From: Staphylococcus ureilyticus
GTDB taxonomy: Bacteria > Bacillota > Bacilli > Staphylococcales > Staphylococcaceae
DNA length: 42,577 bases
Assembly: GCF_002902235.1 (NCBI RefSeq)
Contig: NZ_PPRL01000084.1
Location: forward strand, 1 to 42,577
Direction of reading: 5' to 3'
Shown here: positions 26,308 through 36,276 of the stretch, piece after piece
Layout: each line of letters starts with the position of its first letter
Numbering within the stretch: the first letter of the stretch is position 1
Notes under the pieces: model-generated
Database searches by the model: none
What the model saw: only the letters and a program-made list of their open reading frames with translations
Told to the model about the DNA's origin: nothing
Position numbers and translations under genes: made by a program

Positions 26308-27786
26308 ATGAAAAAAATCATCACAGTATTAGCTTCTGCAGCAGTGATTTTGGCTGGTTGTAGTGGCTCTAACAGCGAGTCTAAAGGCAAAACTTTAGAC
26401 GTAGAGTTACCTTTGAAAACGACATCTATCGCACCATATGAAACGGATGTGCCTGTGAAAATAGGTGCTGCAGAATCATTATTTAAAGCGACATCTGATG
26501 GCAAAGTTCAAAAGTTGTTAGTTAAATCTTATGATCAAACATCACCGACTCAATTAGATTTAACATTAAAAGATAATATTAAATTCCAAAACGGTAAAAA
26601 GGTGACAGGCGAAGCGGTTAAAGCTAGCTTGGAGGAAAGTATTCAAAAAAGTGATTTAGTCAAAGGTTCACTACCGATCAAAGATATCAAAGTGGATGGA
26701 CAAAAGTTGCAAATCACAACTAAATCCGCATATCCTGAGCTCATTTCAGAATTAGCTAGCCCATTCTCAGCTATTTATGATACTAAAGCTAAAGGAGATA
26801 TCAATAAAACCCCTGTAGGCACTGGTCCATATCAAATCAAAGATTATAAACAATCACAGAAAATTCAATTGGACCGAAATAAAGATTATTGGCAAGGCAA
26901 ACCTAAACTAGACCACGTCAATGTTACATATCAAGAAGACGGCAATGCCCGCACGAGTGATTTAGATTCTGGAAAAGCAGATGTCATTACAGATGTACCA
27001 GTTGAAAAAGTTAAATCATTAAAAGAGAGTGACAAGACAAAAATTTCATCTGTCTCTGGTTTTAGAACTGGATTATTATTATATAATCACACGAGTGACA
27101 AAATGACAAAGCAGGTTCGTGAAGCCTTAGATAAAGTCATTGATCGCAAGCGTATTACAGATAATGTTTCAAAAGGTTATGCAACACCAGCAACTGGACC
27201 ATTCAACAATAAACTCGACTTTATAGAAAATAAAGATGTGCAAAAACAAGATATTGCGCAAGCTAAGAAAATAATGAAAGATGCTGGATATAGTGAAGCA
27301 CACCCATTAAAGCTGACGATATCTACGTATAATGGTCGTCCCGAATTACCTAAAATTGCACAAGTGATTCAGTCAGATGCTAAAAAGGCAAATATTGATA
27401 TCAAATTACGCAATGTGGATGACATACAGGGGTATTTAAAAGATAAAGAACAATGGGATGCCTCACTTTACAGCTTCGGTACAATCCCTAGAGGAGATAC
27501 AGGTTATTTCTTTAACCAAGCTTATAAACCAAAAGGTGCAATTAATGCAGGGGGTTATGATAATCATAAGGTCACAGCATTAATAGATGAGTTAAATAAA
27601 ACAGTGGATAAAGAAGAACGAAATCGCATTACCAATCAAATCATTGATATTACAAATGATGACATCGCAAACAGTTATATTTCTTACAATGACAATATCG
27701 TTGGAATGAATAAGGATGTAGAAAATTTAACTTCAACACCAGAAGGTATTTACCTTATTGATTATAAGGTTGATAAAAAAGAATGA
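26308..27786 (+). CDS. nikA: nickel/peptide ABC transporter substrate-binding lipoprotein
   Basis: A 492-residue class II (OppA/NikA type) binding lipoprotein. The ATG at 26308 follows AAAGAGG by 7 bases and gives a signal peptide with lipobox LAGC (Cys18). Family features are TLKDNIKFQNGKKVTGEAVK in outline, GTGPYQIKDY, LDRNKDYWQGKP and ADVITDVP, then a C-terminal lobe with QAYKPKGAINAGGYDN. It should bind Ni2+ in a chelate (for example with histidine) and pass it to NikBC. Nickel rather than peptide is inferred mainly from its position beside urease and the urea channel. Its stop overlaps nikB by ATGA. Confidence 0.83.
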   Translation: MKKIITVLASAAVILAGCSGSNSESKGKTLDVELPLKTTSIAPYETDVPVKIGAAESLFKATSDGKVQKLLVKSYDQTSPTQLDLTLKDNIKFQNGKKVTGEAVKASLEESIQKSDLVKGSLPIKDIKVDGQKLQITTKSAYPELISELASPFSAIYDTKAKGDINKTPVGTGPYQIKDYKQSQKIQLDRNKDYWQGKPKLDHVNVTYQEDGNARTSDLDSGKADVITDVPVEKVKSLKESDKTKISSVSGFRTGLLLYNHTSDKMTKQVREALDKVIDRKRITDNVSKGYATPATGPFNNKLDFIENKDVQKQDIAQAKKIMKDAGYSEAHPLKLTISTYNGRPELPKIAQVIQSDAKKANIDIKLRNVDDIQGYLKDKEQWDASLYSFGTIPRGDTGYFFNQAYKPKGAINAGGYDNHKVTALIDELNKTVDKEERNRITNQIIDITNDDIANSYISYNDNIVGMNKDVENLTSTPEGIYLIDYKVDKKE

Positions 27787-28763
27787 TATTAAAGCAGATA
27801 CTTTCTAGAATTGGACAAATGATCATTGTATTGTTTGTCCTTTCTACTATTACTTTTATATTAATGAAACTTACACCCGGAGACCCAGTTGACAAGGTTT
27901 TGCACTTAGATGTAGCGAATGTTTCGAGTGATCAAATTGAAGCTACGAAAGAGCGATTAGGGCTTAATCAATCCCCGGTAATGCAATATTTTCAATGGTT
28001 AGGTCAAATAATACAATTGAACTTTGGTACTAGTTATCAAACTGGCGAACCTGTGATTAAGGAATTGATTTTCTATACACCTCCAACCTTAACGATTGCA
28101 ATATTAACGATAGTTATCGTATTTCTAGTTGCCATTCCTTTGGGTATGTTAGCAGCTAAGCGTTATCATACTTGGGTAGATACATGGATAAGAATACTGA
28201 CTTCATTTACAGTAAGTGTGCCTTCCTTCTTTTTAGGAACGATATTAATTTATATATTTGCACAACGATTAAATATACTTCCTTCATCAGGTTTAGATTC
28301 CATTGCTGGTTATATATTACCTGTCATTGCATTGAGTGTTGGAATGAGTGCATATTATGTAAGATTGATGCGTTCGACTTTAGTTGAATTGTATCAATCT
28401 AAAGAAGTTGAAGCGGCTAGATTAAGAGGGATGTCAGAACAATATATATTATGGAAAGATTTATTTAAGCCAGCTATTATTCCCGTGATTACTGTATTAG
28501 GAATGTCTGTTGGGAGTTTAATTGGTGGAACGGTAGTGATTGAAAATTTATTTGGTATACCGGGCCTAGGTCACTTTCTTGTGGATAGTATTAGAGCGAG
28601 GGACTATCCGGTAGTACAAGGTGCCGTTATCATGATTGGATGCTTTGTGGTGTTAGCCAATACGATTAGTGATTTGATACTTTTATGGATCGATCCTAAA
28701 CGTCGTTTTAATAAAATCAATGATACATTAAAACGCCACGGTCAGGATGGTGATATGGAATGA
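27783..28763 (+). CDS. nikB: nickel/peptide ABC transporter permease, NikB/OppB type
   Basis: A 326-residue permease with six helices. The N-terminal block [30 protein letters not shown] is typical of OppB/DppB/NikB. The cytoplasmic EAA loop is [27 protein letters not shown] in outline and contacts the ATPase. It overlaps nikA and nikC by four bases each (ATGA), so the operon is tightly coupled. Confidence 0.88.
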   Translation: MILKQILSRIGQMIIVLFVLSTITFILMKLTPGDPVDKVLHLDVANVSSDQIEATKERLGLNQSPVMQYFQWLGQIIQLNFGTSYQTGEPVIKELIFYTPPTLTIAILTIVIVFLVAIPLGMLAAKRYHTWVDTWIRILTSFTVSVPSFFLGTILIYIFAQRLNILPSSGLDSIAGYILPVIALSVGMSAYYVRLMRSTLVELYQSKEVEAARLRGMSEQYILWKDLFKPAIIPVITVLGMSVGSLIGGTVVIENLFGIPGLGHFLVDSIRARDYPVVQGAVIMIGCFVVLANTISDLILLWIDPKRRFNKINDTLKRHGQDGDME

Positions 28764-29581
28764 AAGACATGAATAAAAGCAGTTTTATCTTTTACGTGTT
28801 TGGTATTTACGTATTGTTGCTCATCATTGCCCAATTTTTTATTTCAACAGATAGTGCTTTGGAGGTACATTTGAATCATACACTAGAGCTTCCTAGTAGT
28901 TCACACTGGCTAGGTACAGATGATTATGGTCGCGATTTACTAGCAAGAGTAATCATAGGTGCTAGATATACATTAATCATCAGTTTAATCACGTTGTTAA
29001 TTACTGTAATAATCGGTGTACCATTGGGGCTTTTAGCAGGTTATAAAAAAGGCTTTGTTGATACTATAATCATGCGTGTTATTGACATAGGATTAAGTAT
29101 TCCAGAATTTGTGTTAATGATTGCTATGGCAAGTTTCTTTAAACCTAGTATTTGGAATTTAGTGATAGCAATTACGATTATAAAATGGATGACATACACG
29201 CGACTGACACGTTCGATTGTAAGTAGTGAAATAGGGAAACCATATATTCAAATGGCTAAACTATTTAATGTGCCAACACATCGTATTATTTTTAAACATT
29301 TTTTCCCACAAGTGATGCCGTCTGTGATTGTATTAATGACCGTAGACTTTGGGAAGATTATACTTTATATTTCTTCACTCTCATTTCTAGGTTTAGGTGC
29401 ACAACCACCTTCACCAGAGTGGGGAGCAATGTTAAATGCAGGTAGAGATTATATCAGTTCATATCCTTTACTATTGATTGTACCAGCGTTTCTAATCACA
29501 TTAACTATTTTATTGTTTAATTTAACTGGTGATGCATTGAGAGATAAACTTTTAAAAAGAAAGCGTGATGTAGATGGCTAA
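28760..29581 (+). CDS. nikC: nickel/peptide ABC transporter permease, NikC/OppC type
   Basis: A 273-residue second permease. It has the OppC-type entry [24 protein letters not shown] in outline, six helices, and the EAA loop with [27 protein letters not shown] in outline. The conserved [19 protein letters not shown] follows. It partners NikB in the membrane pore. It overlaps nikB by ATGA and nikD by 8 bases. Confidence 0.88.
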   Translation: MKDMNKSSFIFYVFGIYVLLLIIAQFFISTDSALEVHLNHTLELPSSSHWLGTDDYGRDLLARVIIGARYTLIISLITLLITVIIGVPLGLLAGYKKGFVDTIIMRVIDIGLSIPEFVLMIAMASFFKPSIWNLVIAITIIKWMTYTRLTRSIVSSEIGKPYIQMAKLFNVPTHRIIFKHFFPQVMPSVIVLMTVDFGKIILYISSLSFLGLGAQPPSPEWGAMLNAGRDYISSYPLLLIVPAFLITLTILLFNLTGDALRDKLLKRKRDVDG

Positions 29582-30359
29582 TAGTAACCTTTTAGCAATA
29601 GTGAACTTAACCATCACAGATAACAGCGGACAAAGACTTGTAGATCAACTTGATTTAGCATTACGAAAAAGTAAAGTGAATGTTTTGGTGGGTGAAAGCG
29701 GTTCCGGAAAAAGTTTAACTGCAAAAGCACTTGTGCAACAAGTTCCTAATATGCTAACCGCACATTTTGATTCACTAGTTTACAAAGGGCAATCCATCAC
29801 AGGTGTGCGTAATTTACTAGGAAAAGAAATTGGATTTATATCTCAGGATTATACACATAGTTTTAATGATCATACAAAATTAGGTAAGCAATTACTTGCG
29901 ATTTATAAAATGCATTATAAGGTAGACAAAACAACGGCTAATAAGTTTGTAAAACAAGCACTTAAATGGGTGGATTTAGATCCAGAAACAGTGATGACGC
30001 GTTATAGATTTAACTTGTCAGGAGGTCAACTTGCAAGGGTGCAAATCGCCAGTGTTTTAATGTTAAAGCCAAGTGTTATTATCGCTGATGAACCTACAGC
30101 ATCATTAGATGCAATCACTGGCTATAATGTGATGCATTTAATCAAACACTTAGCGGAAGTCCATAAGGTGACTTTATTGATGATTACACATAATTTATCC
30201 CATGTGCTCGATTTTAGTGACTGGATTAGTGTTATTCAACATGGTAAGGTCATAGACTTTAACCATGTACAAGCATTTAAAGATGGGAATGTAAAACCAT
30301 ACAGTCTTAAATTGTTTGATGCGCGTAGTCAGTTAAGGAAGGATGGCATAAATGATTAA
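29574..30359 (+). CDS. nikD: nickel/peptide ABC transporter ATP-binding protein, NikD type
   Basis: A 261-residue ATPase with Walker A GESGSGKS, signature LSGGQLARV, Walker [13 protein letters not shown] and switch His in MITHNLSHV. It lacks the long C-terminal oligopeptide-transporter extension with the Cys cluster, which is common in NikD-type subunits. It overlaps both neighbours by 8 bases and should work as a heterodimer with NikE. Confidence 0.87.
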   Translation: MANSNLLAIVNLTITDNSGQRLVDQLDLALRKSKVNVLVGESGSGKSLTAKALVQQVPNMLTAHFDSLVYKGQSITGVRNLLGKEIGFISQDYTHSFNDHTKLGKQLLAIYKMHYKVDKTTANKFVKQALKWVDLDPETVMTRYRFNLSGGQLARVQIASVLMLKPSVIIADEPTASLDAITGYNVMHLIKHLAEVHKVTLLMITHNLSHVLDFSDWISVIQHGKVIDFNHVQAFKDGNVKPYSLKLFDARSQLRKDGIND

Positions 30360-31044
30360 GTTGAAACAGGTTAACTTTGCTTATAAAAATGCGCCCATTT
30401 TAAAAAATATTAACTTAACTATATCTCCAAATGAAAAACTAGGTATTGTTGGTGAAAGCGGTTCTGGTAAGACGACCTTGGCTCATATCATGCTAGGATT
30501 ATTAACTGATTACCAAGGTTATTATTCAACACAAGGATTAAGTATGCTTCCAATATTCCAACATGCATATGACAGCTTTAATCCCAAATTCAAAATACAA
30601 ACCGCGCTTGAAGAGCCATTACGATATTACAAAGGTTCACAATCAACATCAGATATTCGCTCAAATCTTAAATATTTAATGTCATACATGCAGTTAGAAG
30701 AAGTATTATTACAAAAATTTCCAGACGAGTTAAGTGGTGGTCAGTTACAACGATTTAACACCATACGCACGTTAATGCTAGAACCTGATATGTTAATCTG
30801 TGATGAAATAACAGCGAGCTTAGATGTCATCGCTGAACAAAGAATGATAAAAGTTTTGAAAGATTACTGTGATCAAACAAACAAAGGCATCATTATGATT
30901 TCTCATGATATCGCATTTTTAAATCAATTTGTTGAGCGTATTGTTGTTATGAAAGATGGAGAAATTGTCGATGATTTTATGATTACTAATTTATTTTCTG
31001 AAGATCGCCATCATTATACGAAAGCGCTACTTTCTCTATATTAA
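30352..31044 (+). CDS. nikE: nickel/peptide ABC transporter ATP-binding protein, NikE type
   Basis: A 230-residue partner ATPase with Walker A GESGSGKTT, signature LSGGQLQRF and Walker B MLICDEITASLD. The P of the usual DEPT is I, as in several NikE/OppF-type subunits. The switch His is in MISHDIAFL. It is shorter than OppF (about 310), again fitting a nickel rather than oligopeptide system. It is the last gene of the operon; a TGAGCAA/TTGCTCA dyad (31046-31092) with a long loop follows. Confidence 0.85.
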   Translation: MIKLKQVNFAYKNAPILKNINLTISPNEKLGIVGESGSGKTTLAHIMLGLLTDYQGYYSTQGLSMLPIFQHAYDSFNPKFKIQTALEEPLRYYKGSQSTSDIRSNLKYLMSYMQLEEVLLQKFPDELSGGQLQRFNTIRTLMLEPDMLICDEITASLDVIAEQRMIKVLKDYCDQTNKGIIMISHDIAFLNQFVERIVVMKDGEIVDDFMITNLFSEDRHHYTKALLSLY

Positions 31045-31163
31045 GCTGAGCAATAATTAAAGTACAATCAACAAATTTTTGTGGTTTGCTCAATATAAAT
31101 GAAGTATAATATATAATTAAGCTCAGTTTAAATTGTAATTATATGAAAAGGGGATATTTATAA

Positions 31164-32078
31164 ATGAAAAAATTATTATTACCATTACTTGCACTTATTT
31201 TGGTATTAGCAGCATGTGGTAATCAATCAGATAATGAATCATCAAAAAGTAAGAAAGAAACAAAGACGTATGTTCAAGATTCAGGGGATAAAGTGAAAAT
31301 TCCTAAAAAACCTAAACGCATTGTCGTACTTGGGGCTACTTATGCAGGTGGCTTAAAACAACTTGATGGGAACATAGTAGGTGTAGCTAACATCGTGAAT
31401 GATAGCAAAGTGTTAAAAGATAAATTTAAAGATGTTAAAAAAGTAGATGCAGAGAATGTGGAAAGTGTCGCAAAATTAAAACCAGATTTAATTATTACTT
31501 ATAATACAGATAAAAATTTAAAAAAATTAAATAAAGTTGCTCCTACAATTGCCTTTGATTATTTGAAACATGATTACAAAGAGCAACATCAAGAATTAGG
31601 GAAAATTATAGGTAAGGAAAAACAAGCGAATGCATGGATTGATAAATGGGATAAAAAAACAAAAAATGATGGTAAAACAATAAAAGAAGCTATTGGTGAA
31701 AACACAACAGTTTCAATTATTAAAGATTTTGATAAAAAAGTGTATGCACTCGGTAAGACATACGGTCATGGTAGTGAAGTGTTGTATGATGCATTTGGCT
31801 TGAAAATGCCAGAGAATGTTGAAAAAGCTACTAAGAAAAATGATTTAGCTGATATCTCTGAAGAGGAAATTCCAGATATGGCGGGTGATTACGTGGTTAC
31901 ACCTGTCGCTAAAGGAACTAAATTATCTTTTGAAAATAAAGATCTATGGAAAAGTACCGAGGCTGTCAAAAATGGACATACAATTAAAGTAGACGAGGGT
32001 ATTTATTGGCTAAATGATCCTTACTCTTTAGAATATGAACGTAAAGATTTGAAAGATCAATTATTGAAAAAGCAATAA
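31164..32078 (+). CDS. fhuD2: ferric-hydroxamate siderophore binding lipoprotein FhuD2
   Basis: The 304-residue class III binding lipoprotein is closely similar along its length to S. aureus FhuD2 as I recall it. It has lipobox LAAC (Cys18), IPKKPKRIVVLGATYAGGLK in outline, KPDLIITYNTDK, the linking helix, and YWLNDPYSLEY at the C-terminus. It captures ferrioxamine/ferrichrome-type siderophores for the FhuCBG importer encoded elsewhere. Of the pocket residues known in S. aureus, Y191 and W280 are retained (Y194 and the YWLND Trp). W197 and R199 are replaced by Y200 and H202 (KTYGHG versus DNWGRG). A location near the urease cluster is also seen in S. aureus. AAAAGGGG is the ribosome site. I see no complete Fur box upstream. 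Confidence 0.9.
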   Translation: MKKLLLPLLALILVLAACGNQSDNESSKSKKETKTYVQDSGDKVKIPKKPKRIVVLGATYAGGLKQLDGNIVGVANIVNDSKVLKDKFKDVKKVDAENVESVAKLKPDLIITYNTDKNLKKLNKVAPTIAFDYLKHDYKEQHQELGKIIGKEKQANAWIDKWDKKTKNDGKTIKEAIGENTTVSIIKDFDKKVYALGKTYGHGSEVLYDAFGLKMPENVEKATKKNDLADISEEEIPDMAGDYVVTPVAKGTKLSFENKDLWKSTEAVKNGHTIKVDEGIYWLNDPYSLEYERKDLKDQLLKKQ

Positions 32079-32105
32079 ATATAAACCGGATTAATTTTAT
32101 AAATT

Positions 32106-32197
32106 AAAACCATTTTAGTTACTATTAACAGTTTAAACACTAATAGAATTGAACTTATTTTATTAGTAGTTGTTGTTAGTACACTAAAATGGTTTTT
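32106..32197 (+). terminator. terminator after fhuD2
   Basis: AAAACCATTTTAGT (32106-32119) pairs perfectly with ACTAAAATGGTTTT (32183-32196), followed by more T. The long loop can itself fold around TATTAGTAGT-type repeats. Confidence 0.75.
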
Positions 32198-32574
32198 GTA
32201 TTATGCTCAATGATAAATAATGTCATAATTATATAGGGTTGATGAAAGCATATATAATTTTTAAAATGTTTTAAAATGAATGTAGGCAAATGGTTTAGAA
32301 AATAACAAAATGATTAGCTGTACATAGTAAGGGTTGTGAGTATCTAGTCTTTAACTCGATATTTTTATCCTTTAAACTAGAAAGAAAATGCTAAAAATTT
32401 TTAGTATATTGAATGATATAGATTGCCAAATTTATTGTTGAAGCCAAGTATTTATGTAGGTAGTGTTAGACAAAAACCAGAAGCTAGAATTAATATTTTT
32501 TGTACAACATCATTTAAGAATTAATTAATGAACTGAAGAAACTTTCAAATGTATGGTTAGTGGGGAGATATATC
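32198..32574. other. AT-rich intergenic region before the MarR gene
   Basis: About 375 bases with no supported gene, repeat or RNA motif. I see no reading frame with a ribosome site. It probably only holds the MarR promoter, which I cannot place with confidence. Confidence 0.45.
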
Positions 32575-32988
32575 ATGAAAAAGGAACAAAAAGTGGATAA
32601 CTGGATTAAAATGACGAAATATATACATTATATTGAAGCGATGATCGAGAGAAAATTGAAAGAACAATACCATCTAAGTATTAAAGAGTTTTATGTATTA
32701 TATGAAATTTATAAGTCAAAAAATAAAAAATACAAGATCAATGATTTGATAAAAGTGGTTGATTTAAGTCAAAGTGCGATGTCTAGACTTATTGTAAGAA
32801 TGGAAAATACAGAGACTGCGCTTGTATATAGACAAGAGTGTGTAGAAGATCAACGAGCCATGTATATTTACTTAACTAGTAATGGAGAAAAAGTAACCCA
32901 AAAAGCACTTCATACTTACGACCAATTATTAAAGCAAGTGAATTTAAAGAGTATTAGAACACTAGCAAAAATGGATGATAGTGATTAA
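32575..32988 (+). CDS. MarR/SarA-family transcriptional regulator
   Basis: A 137-residue winged-helix regulator. The ATG at 32575 follows GGGGAG by 7 bases; a GTG at 32560 would overlap that site. The core FYVLYEIYKSKNKKYKINDLIKVVDLSQSAMSRLIVRME in outline is the MarR HTH, followed by the wing with DQRAMYIYLTSNGEKV. Lys and Tyr content and size are like staphylococcal SarA-group single-domain proteins, but I cannot match it to a named member. Its targets are unknown; the next gene (VOC protein) starts about 140 bases later and may be one. Confidence 0.82.
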   Translation: MKKEQKVDNWIKMTKYIHYIEAMIERKLKEQYHLSIKEFYVLYEIYKSKNKKYKINDLIKVVDLSQSAMSRLIVRMENTETALVYRQECVEDQRAMYIYLTSNGEKVTQKALHTYDQLLKQVNLKSIRTLAKMDDSD

Positions 32989-33127
32989 TGTTTGTCGTAA
33001 GAAATAAAAATTTTAAAACTTTACGCTATTGAAATGTAAAAATGATTAAGTCATGCTTTCTAATGTATTTTATGTTTTACTATAAGTGTGTAATACATTG
33101 AAAAATTTGAAAAGGGAGAGAATGCTG

Positions 33128-33508
33128 ATGGAAATTAACGCTGCATGGCTCAATTTACCAGTACAAGATTTGGAAGCAAGTGAAAAATTTTATGATACGA
33201 TTGGGTTTACAATCAAAAAACATAAAGACATGATGAATAAAATGCGAGGTATTCAAACGAAAGATGGCCAAATCATTATGCTGATAGAAAAAGAACAATT
33301 TGAAAATGTTTCTAGAGTTTCATCTATAGGTAGCAATGAAGCATTAGTGTCACTTTCAGTTTCAACAAAACCTGAAGTTGATACGTTGGTTTCTTTAGTT
33401 GAACAGGCAGGTGGAAAAGTACTCGAAACAGGCACAGAACATGAAGGGTATTATGGGGCATTATTTAGTGATATAGATGGCCATTTGTTCAATGTCATTG
33501 TAATGTAA
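33128..33508 (+). CDS. VOC-family (glyoxalase/bleomycin-resistance fold) protein
   Basis: A 126-residue single-domain protein with two beta-alpha-beta-beta-beta modules. WLNLPVQDLEASEKFYDTIGF opens the first, and VEQAGGKVLETGTEHEGYYGALFSDIDGHLFNVI in outline forms the second, with DIDGHLFNV the usual metal-ligand strand. The first-module ligand position reads N (LNLPV) rather than His, so metal binding is uncertain. The ATG at 33128 has AAAGGGAG about 9 bases upstream; an ATG at 33122 is slightly too close. Function is not identifiable; many staphylococcal relatives are uncharacterised. Confidence 0.78.
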   Translation: MEINAAWLNLPVQDLEASEKFYDTIGFTIKKHKDMMNKMRGIQTKDGQIIMLIEKEQFENVSRVSSIGSNEALVSLSVSTKPEVDTLVSLVEQAGGKVLETGTEHEGYYGALFSDIDGHLFNVIVM

Positions 33509-33566
33509 TGACTTACAAGACAATCTCATCTTTGAATGATTTGTACAGGAATGGAAGGTGTAACAT

Positions 33567-34388
33567 TTGATAAAAGCAATAGCGGTAGATAAAGATGGTA
33601 CTTTTTTTAAATCTGATAATACCTTTGATGAAGCTTATTTCAATAAAATTTTTAAGAGCATGATGGACAGGGATATGAAATTTATCATTGCTAGTGGAAA
33701 CCAATATGCGCAATTGCGTTCGTTTTTTCCTGACAAAGATCAGCAGATAGCATGTATAGCCGAAAATGGTGCAGTGACGTATCAAAATAACAAGTTAGAA
33801 GCGGCTGAATATTTTGATCAACAATTGGTATTTGACGTTTTGAATTTGATTATTAATCATTATCATATTGAAGATATTGTGTTAAGCGGGGTTAAAACGG
33901 CTTATGTATTAGAAAGTGTGAGTAACGACTTTTTATCATTTTTATATAAATATTATTTTAATATAACAAAAGTTACAGACTTTAACACAATTAATCAAGA
34001 TAAATTTGTTAAAATTGCGCTTAGAATTAAAGACCCACTACTTTTAGATGAAGTGATGAGAGGCTTGACTGAACAATACGGAGAAGAAATAAAGCCAGTA
34101 ACGAGTGGAAATGATAGTCTAGATTTAATATTACCTAAAGTGAATAAAGGTGTGGCGATTAAAACACTTTTAGATAAATGGAAGATTCAACCTCATGAAT
34201 TGATGGCTTTTGGAGATGCAAATAATGATATAGAAATGTTAGCTATGACGCCAAATAGTTATGCAATGGCTGAATGTAGTCCAGAAGTGGCTGAAGTCGC
34301 AAATTACAAAGCACCATCTAATGATGAATCAGGTGTGTTGCAAGTCATTGAACGATATTTAAAACAAGCTAACAATATGACAAACTAA
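33567..34388 (+). CDS. Cof-type HAD-superfamily sugar phosphatase-like hydrolase
   Basis: A 273-residue protein of HAD subfamily IIB. Motif I is VDKDGTFF with nucleophile D8 and acid D10. Motif II is IASGNQYAQ, Motif III a Lys in LILPKVNKGVAIK, and Motif IV GDANNDIEML. The cap domain lies between about 85 and 190. Such enzymes dephosphorylate sugar phosphates, nucleotides or cofactors; the substrate cannot be read from sequence. The start is TTG at 33567 with AAGGTG 6 bases upstream and no better ATG. It follows the VOC gene by 58 bases. Confidence 0.87.
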   Translation: MIKAIAVDKDGTFFKSDNTFDEAYFNKIFKSMMDRDMKFIIASGNQYAQLRSFFPDKDQQIACIAENGAVTYQNNKLEAAEYFDQQLVFDVLNLIINHYHIEDIVLSGVKTAYVLESVSNDFLSFLYKYYFNITKVTDFNTINQDKFVKIALRIKDPLLLDEVMRGLTEQYGEEIKPVTSGNDSLDLILPKVNKGVAIKTLLDKWKIQPHELMAFGDANNDIEMLAMTPNSYAMAECSPEVAEVANYKAPSNDESGVLQVIERYLKQANNMTN

Positions 34389-34399
34389 AACAACGACAA

Positions 34400-34462
34400 A
34401 AAACTCATTATTCCATTACGACATATCCTTACGAGAGATTTGTTAACAGAATAATGAGTTTT
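34400..34462. terminator. bidirectional terminator between HAD and universal stress genes
   Basis: AAAACTCATTATTC (34400-34413) and GAATAATGAGTTTT (34449-34462) pair perfectly, with A and T flanks on both sides, between two convergent genes. Confidence 0.85.
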
Positions 34463-34477
34463 ATTAATGGTGTAACA

Positions 34478-34900
34478 TTATTTTATAATAAGTACAGGAA
34501 TATTTGCGCTATTAGCGATTTTATGAGTAACATTACCTAGTACATTTTTTATGTCTGGTTTGGCACGTTTATTACTCATAACGACGATATCATAGTTGTT
34601 TTCTTCGATTTCATTTAATATTTCTTGTTTAATGTAGCCAGAACGAAACTTCACTTGGATTTTTAAGCCGAGTGATTCTAGTTTTTCTACAAAAGGTGAT
34701 ATCTCTTTGCCTTTTTCTTCAGCTAATTCTTCAAAATGTTTGCCATCATAGCGAACTGAGGTTTGTAAATCACCTTCAGGTATCACGTTGAAAATAGTGA
34801 TTTTTGCATTATCAACACCAGTAGTTAAATTTTGTAATTCTTGGGGAACATTATTAAAAGAATTATCAAAGTCATATGCTAACAATATATTTTTATACAT
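34478..34900 (-). CDS. universal stress protein (UspA family)
   Basis: A 140-residue single Usp domain. It begins KNILLAYDFDNSF, where the family Asp of the nucleotide-binding site is present, and ends with NVLGNVTHKIANSANIPVLII. The glycine-rich ATP loop normally reads GxxGx9G(S/T), but here the first glycines are replaced (KRAKPDIKNVLGN). It may therefore belong to the non-ATP-binding UspA type. AAGGAGG precedes the ATG. It stands alone; function in stress resistance is only a family expectation. Confidence 0.85.
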   Translation of the reverse strand: MYKNILLAYDFDNSFNNVPQELQNLTTGVDNAKITIFNVIPEGDLQTSVRYDGKHFEELAEEKGKEISPFVEKLESLGLKIQVKFRSGYIKQEILNEIEENNYDIVVMSNKRAKPDIKNVLGNVTHKIANSANIPVLIIK

Positions 34901-35006
34901 TTTAGCGCCTCCTTCAGTAATTATTTACCCTATATAATAAAAAATTATCATAATTTCACTATTAATATTTTACAATAAATAATTCGATTAGAAAAACTAA
35001 AATATT

Positions 35007-36071
35007 TTACACATCTAATCCTATGATATCACTGACATGATTATATCCATTGTTTTGCAAATATTGTACGAGTTGTTTGTTCATTTTTTTAGTTAATCCG
35101 GGGCCTTCAAATACGAGAGAACTATAAATTTGCACCAATGTTGCACCATGACGTAACATTTTGATGACATCATTCACTGTGGAAATACCGCCCGTTCCAA
35201 TGATTAAAAACTGCCCCTGCGTTTCCCTATATGCTTGTGCAATAAGTTTTAAATTACGTTCGAATAAAGGTTTACCACTTAACCCACCAGTTTCTTTTTG
35301 ATTAATGGAGTGTAACTGTTCACGTTTTTGCGTAGTGTTAGCTAAAATGATGCCATCAAACGTTTGTGTGATAGGTTTAAGCATTTGTGATAAACCTTCT
35401 GGACTAAGATCAGATGTTAATTTAATAAAAATAGGTACATCTAGTTCATGCTGGATTTTGTAATTTTGTATAGCAGAACATAATTGAGAAAATTCATTTT
35501 TATCATGAAAACTTTGTAAGTTTTCCGTGTTAGGCGAACTGATATTAACAGTGAAAAATGTAACGTCATTTTTAAATGTGTCGATGACTTTTATATAATC
35601 TTGATAACGTGATTCATATGGTGTTGTTTTATTTACACCTACATTTATACCAATAGGTGTATGGTAACTAAATTTTCTTAAGTTGCTCAATGCTTTGTTC
35701 ATACCTAAATTGTTGAATCCCATACGATTGATCAGAGCATGGTCCTCTACTAAACGATACATGCGTGGTTTAGCATTGCCAGGTTGTGGTTTAGGTGTTA
35801 TTCCGCCTAATTCTAAAGTACCAAAACCTACTTTATCTAATGCTTTAGGAACTTCACAAGATTTATCAAATCCTGCAGCTAATCCAATTGGATTTTCAAA
35901 ATGAATCCCTTTCATATTTTGCGATAATATCGGATGTTGATAATGAAATAATTTTTCAAGTATCGGCAACAATTTAGTATGTTTTTGTGGGATTTTAAGA
36001 GCATTTATCGTCATGCCATGCGCCTTTTCAGGGTCTAATTGAAATAATATAGGTTTAATTAACTTGTACAT
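35007..36071 (-). CDS. pyrD: dihydroorotate dehydrogenase (quinone), class 2
   Basis: This FMN enzyme oxidises dihydroorotate to orotate in pyrimidine synthesis and passes electrons to membrane quinone. The 354 residues include the N-terminal amphipathic helical extension (about 1-40) that defines class 2. FMN-binding and substrate motifs are GLAAGFDK, ELGGITPKPQPGN, RLVEDHALINRMGFNN in outline, the active-site serine region VNISSPNTENL, FIKLTSD and GTGGIS. It stands apart from the pyr operon, as is usual for class 2 enzymes in staphylococci. Confidence 0.95.
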   Translation of the reverse strand: MYKLIKPILFQLDPEKAHGMTINALKIPQKHTKLLPILEKLFHYQHPILSQNMKGIHFENPIGLAAGFDKSCEVPKALDKVGFGTLELGGITPKPQPGNAKPRMYRLVEDHALINRMGFNNLGMNKALSNLRKFSYHTPIGINVGVNKTTPYESRYQDYIKVIDTFKNDVTFFTVNISSPNTENLQSFHDKNEFSQLCSAIQNYKIQHELDVPIFIKLTSDLSPEGLSQMLKPITQTFDGIILANTTQKREQLHSINQKETGGLSGKPLFERNLKLIAQAYRETQGQFLIIGTGGISTVNDVIKMLRHGATLVQIYSSLVFEGPGLTKKMNKQLVQYLQNNGYNHVSDIIGLDV

Positions 36072-36276
36072 GTTGTCATCGCTCCATTTGTTTAAATTAG
36101 TAGTAGATGAAATGATTTGTCTTTAATAGACTAGCATTTTAGCATTCATATGCCTAGTGTAAATAAGTAATGTTAATACAACCTTCAAATTATTGGGGAA
36201 GACATTGATTTTGATTAAATTTTATATTAAACGGTAATAGTATAATTGTGTGATGGAATGATGGAGGGATAATATT

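Noticed and set aside
26308..31044. Reading the NikABCDE-type operon as an oligopeptide or staphylopine (Cnt) importer
   Set aside because: No staphylopine synthesis genes lie upstream, the ATPases are short, and the urease and urea channel are adjacent; nickel is the better inference, though not proven.
33513..33785. Minus-strand frame opposite the start of the HAD gene
   Set aside because: Overlaps the conserved motif I of the HAD protein and has no domain of its own.
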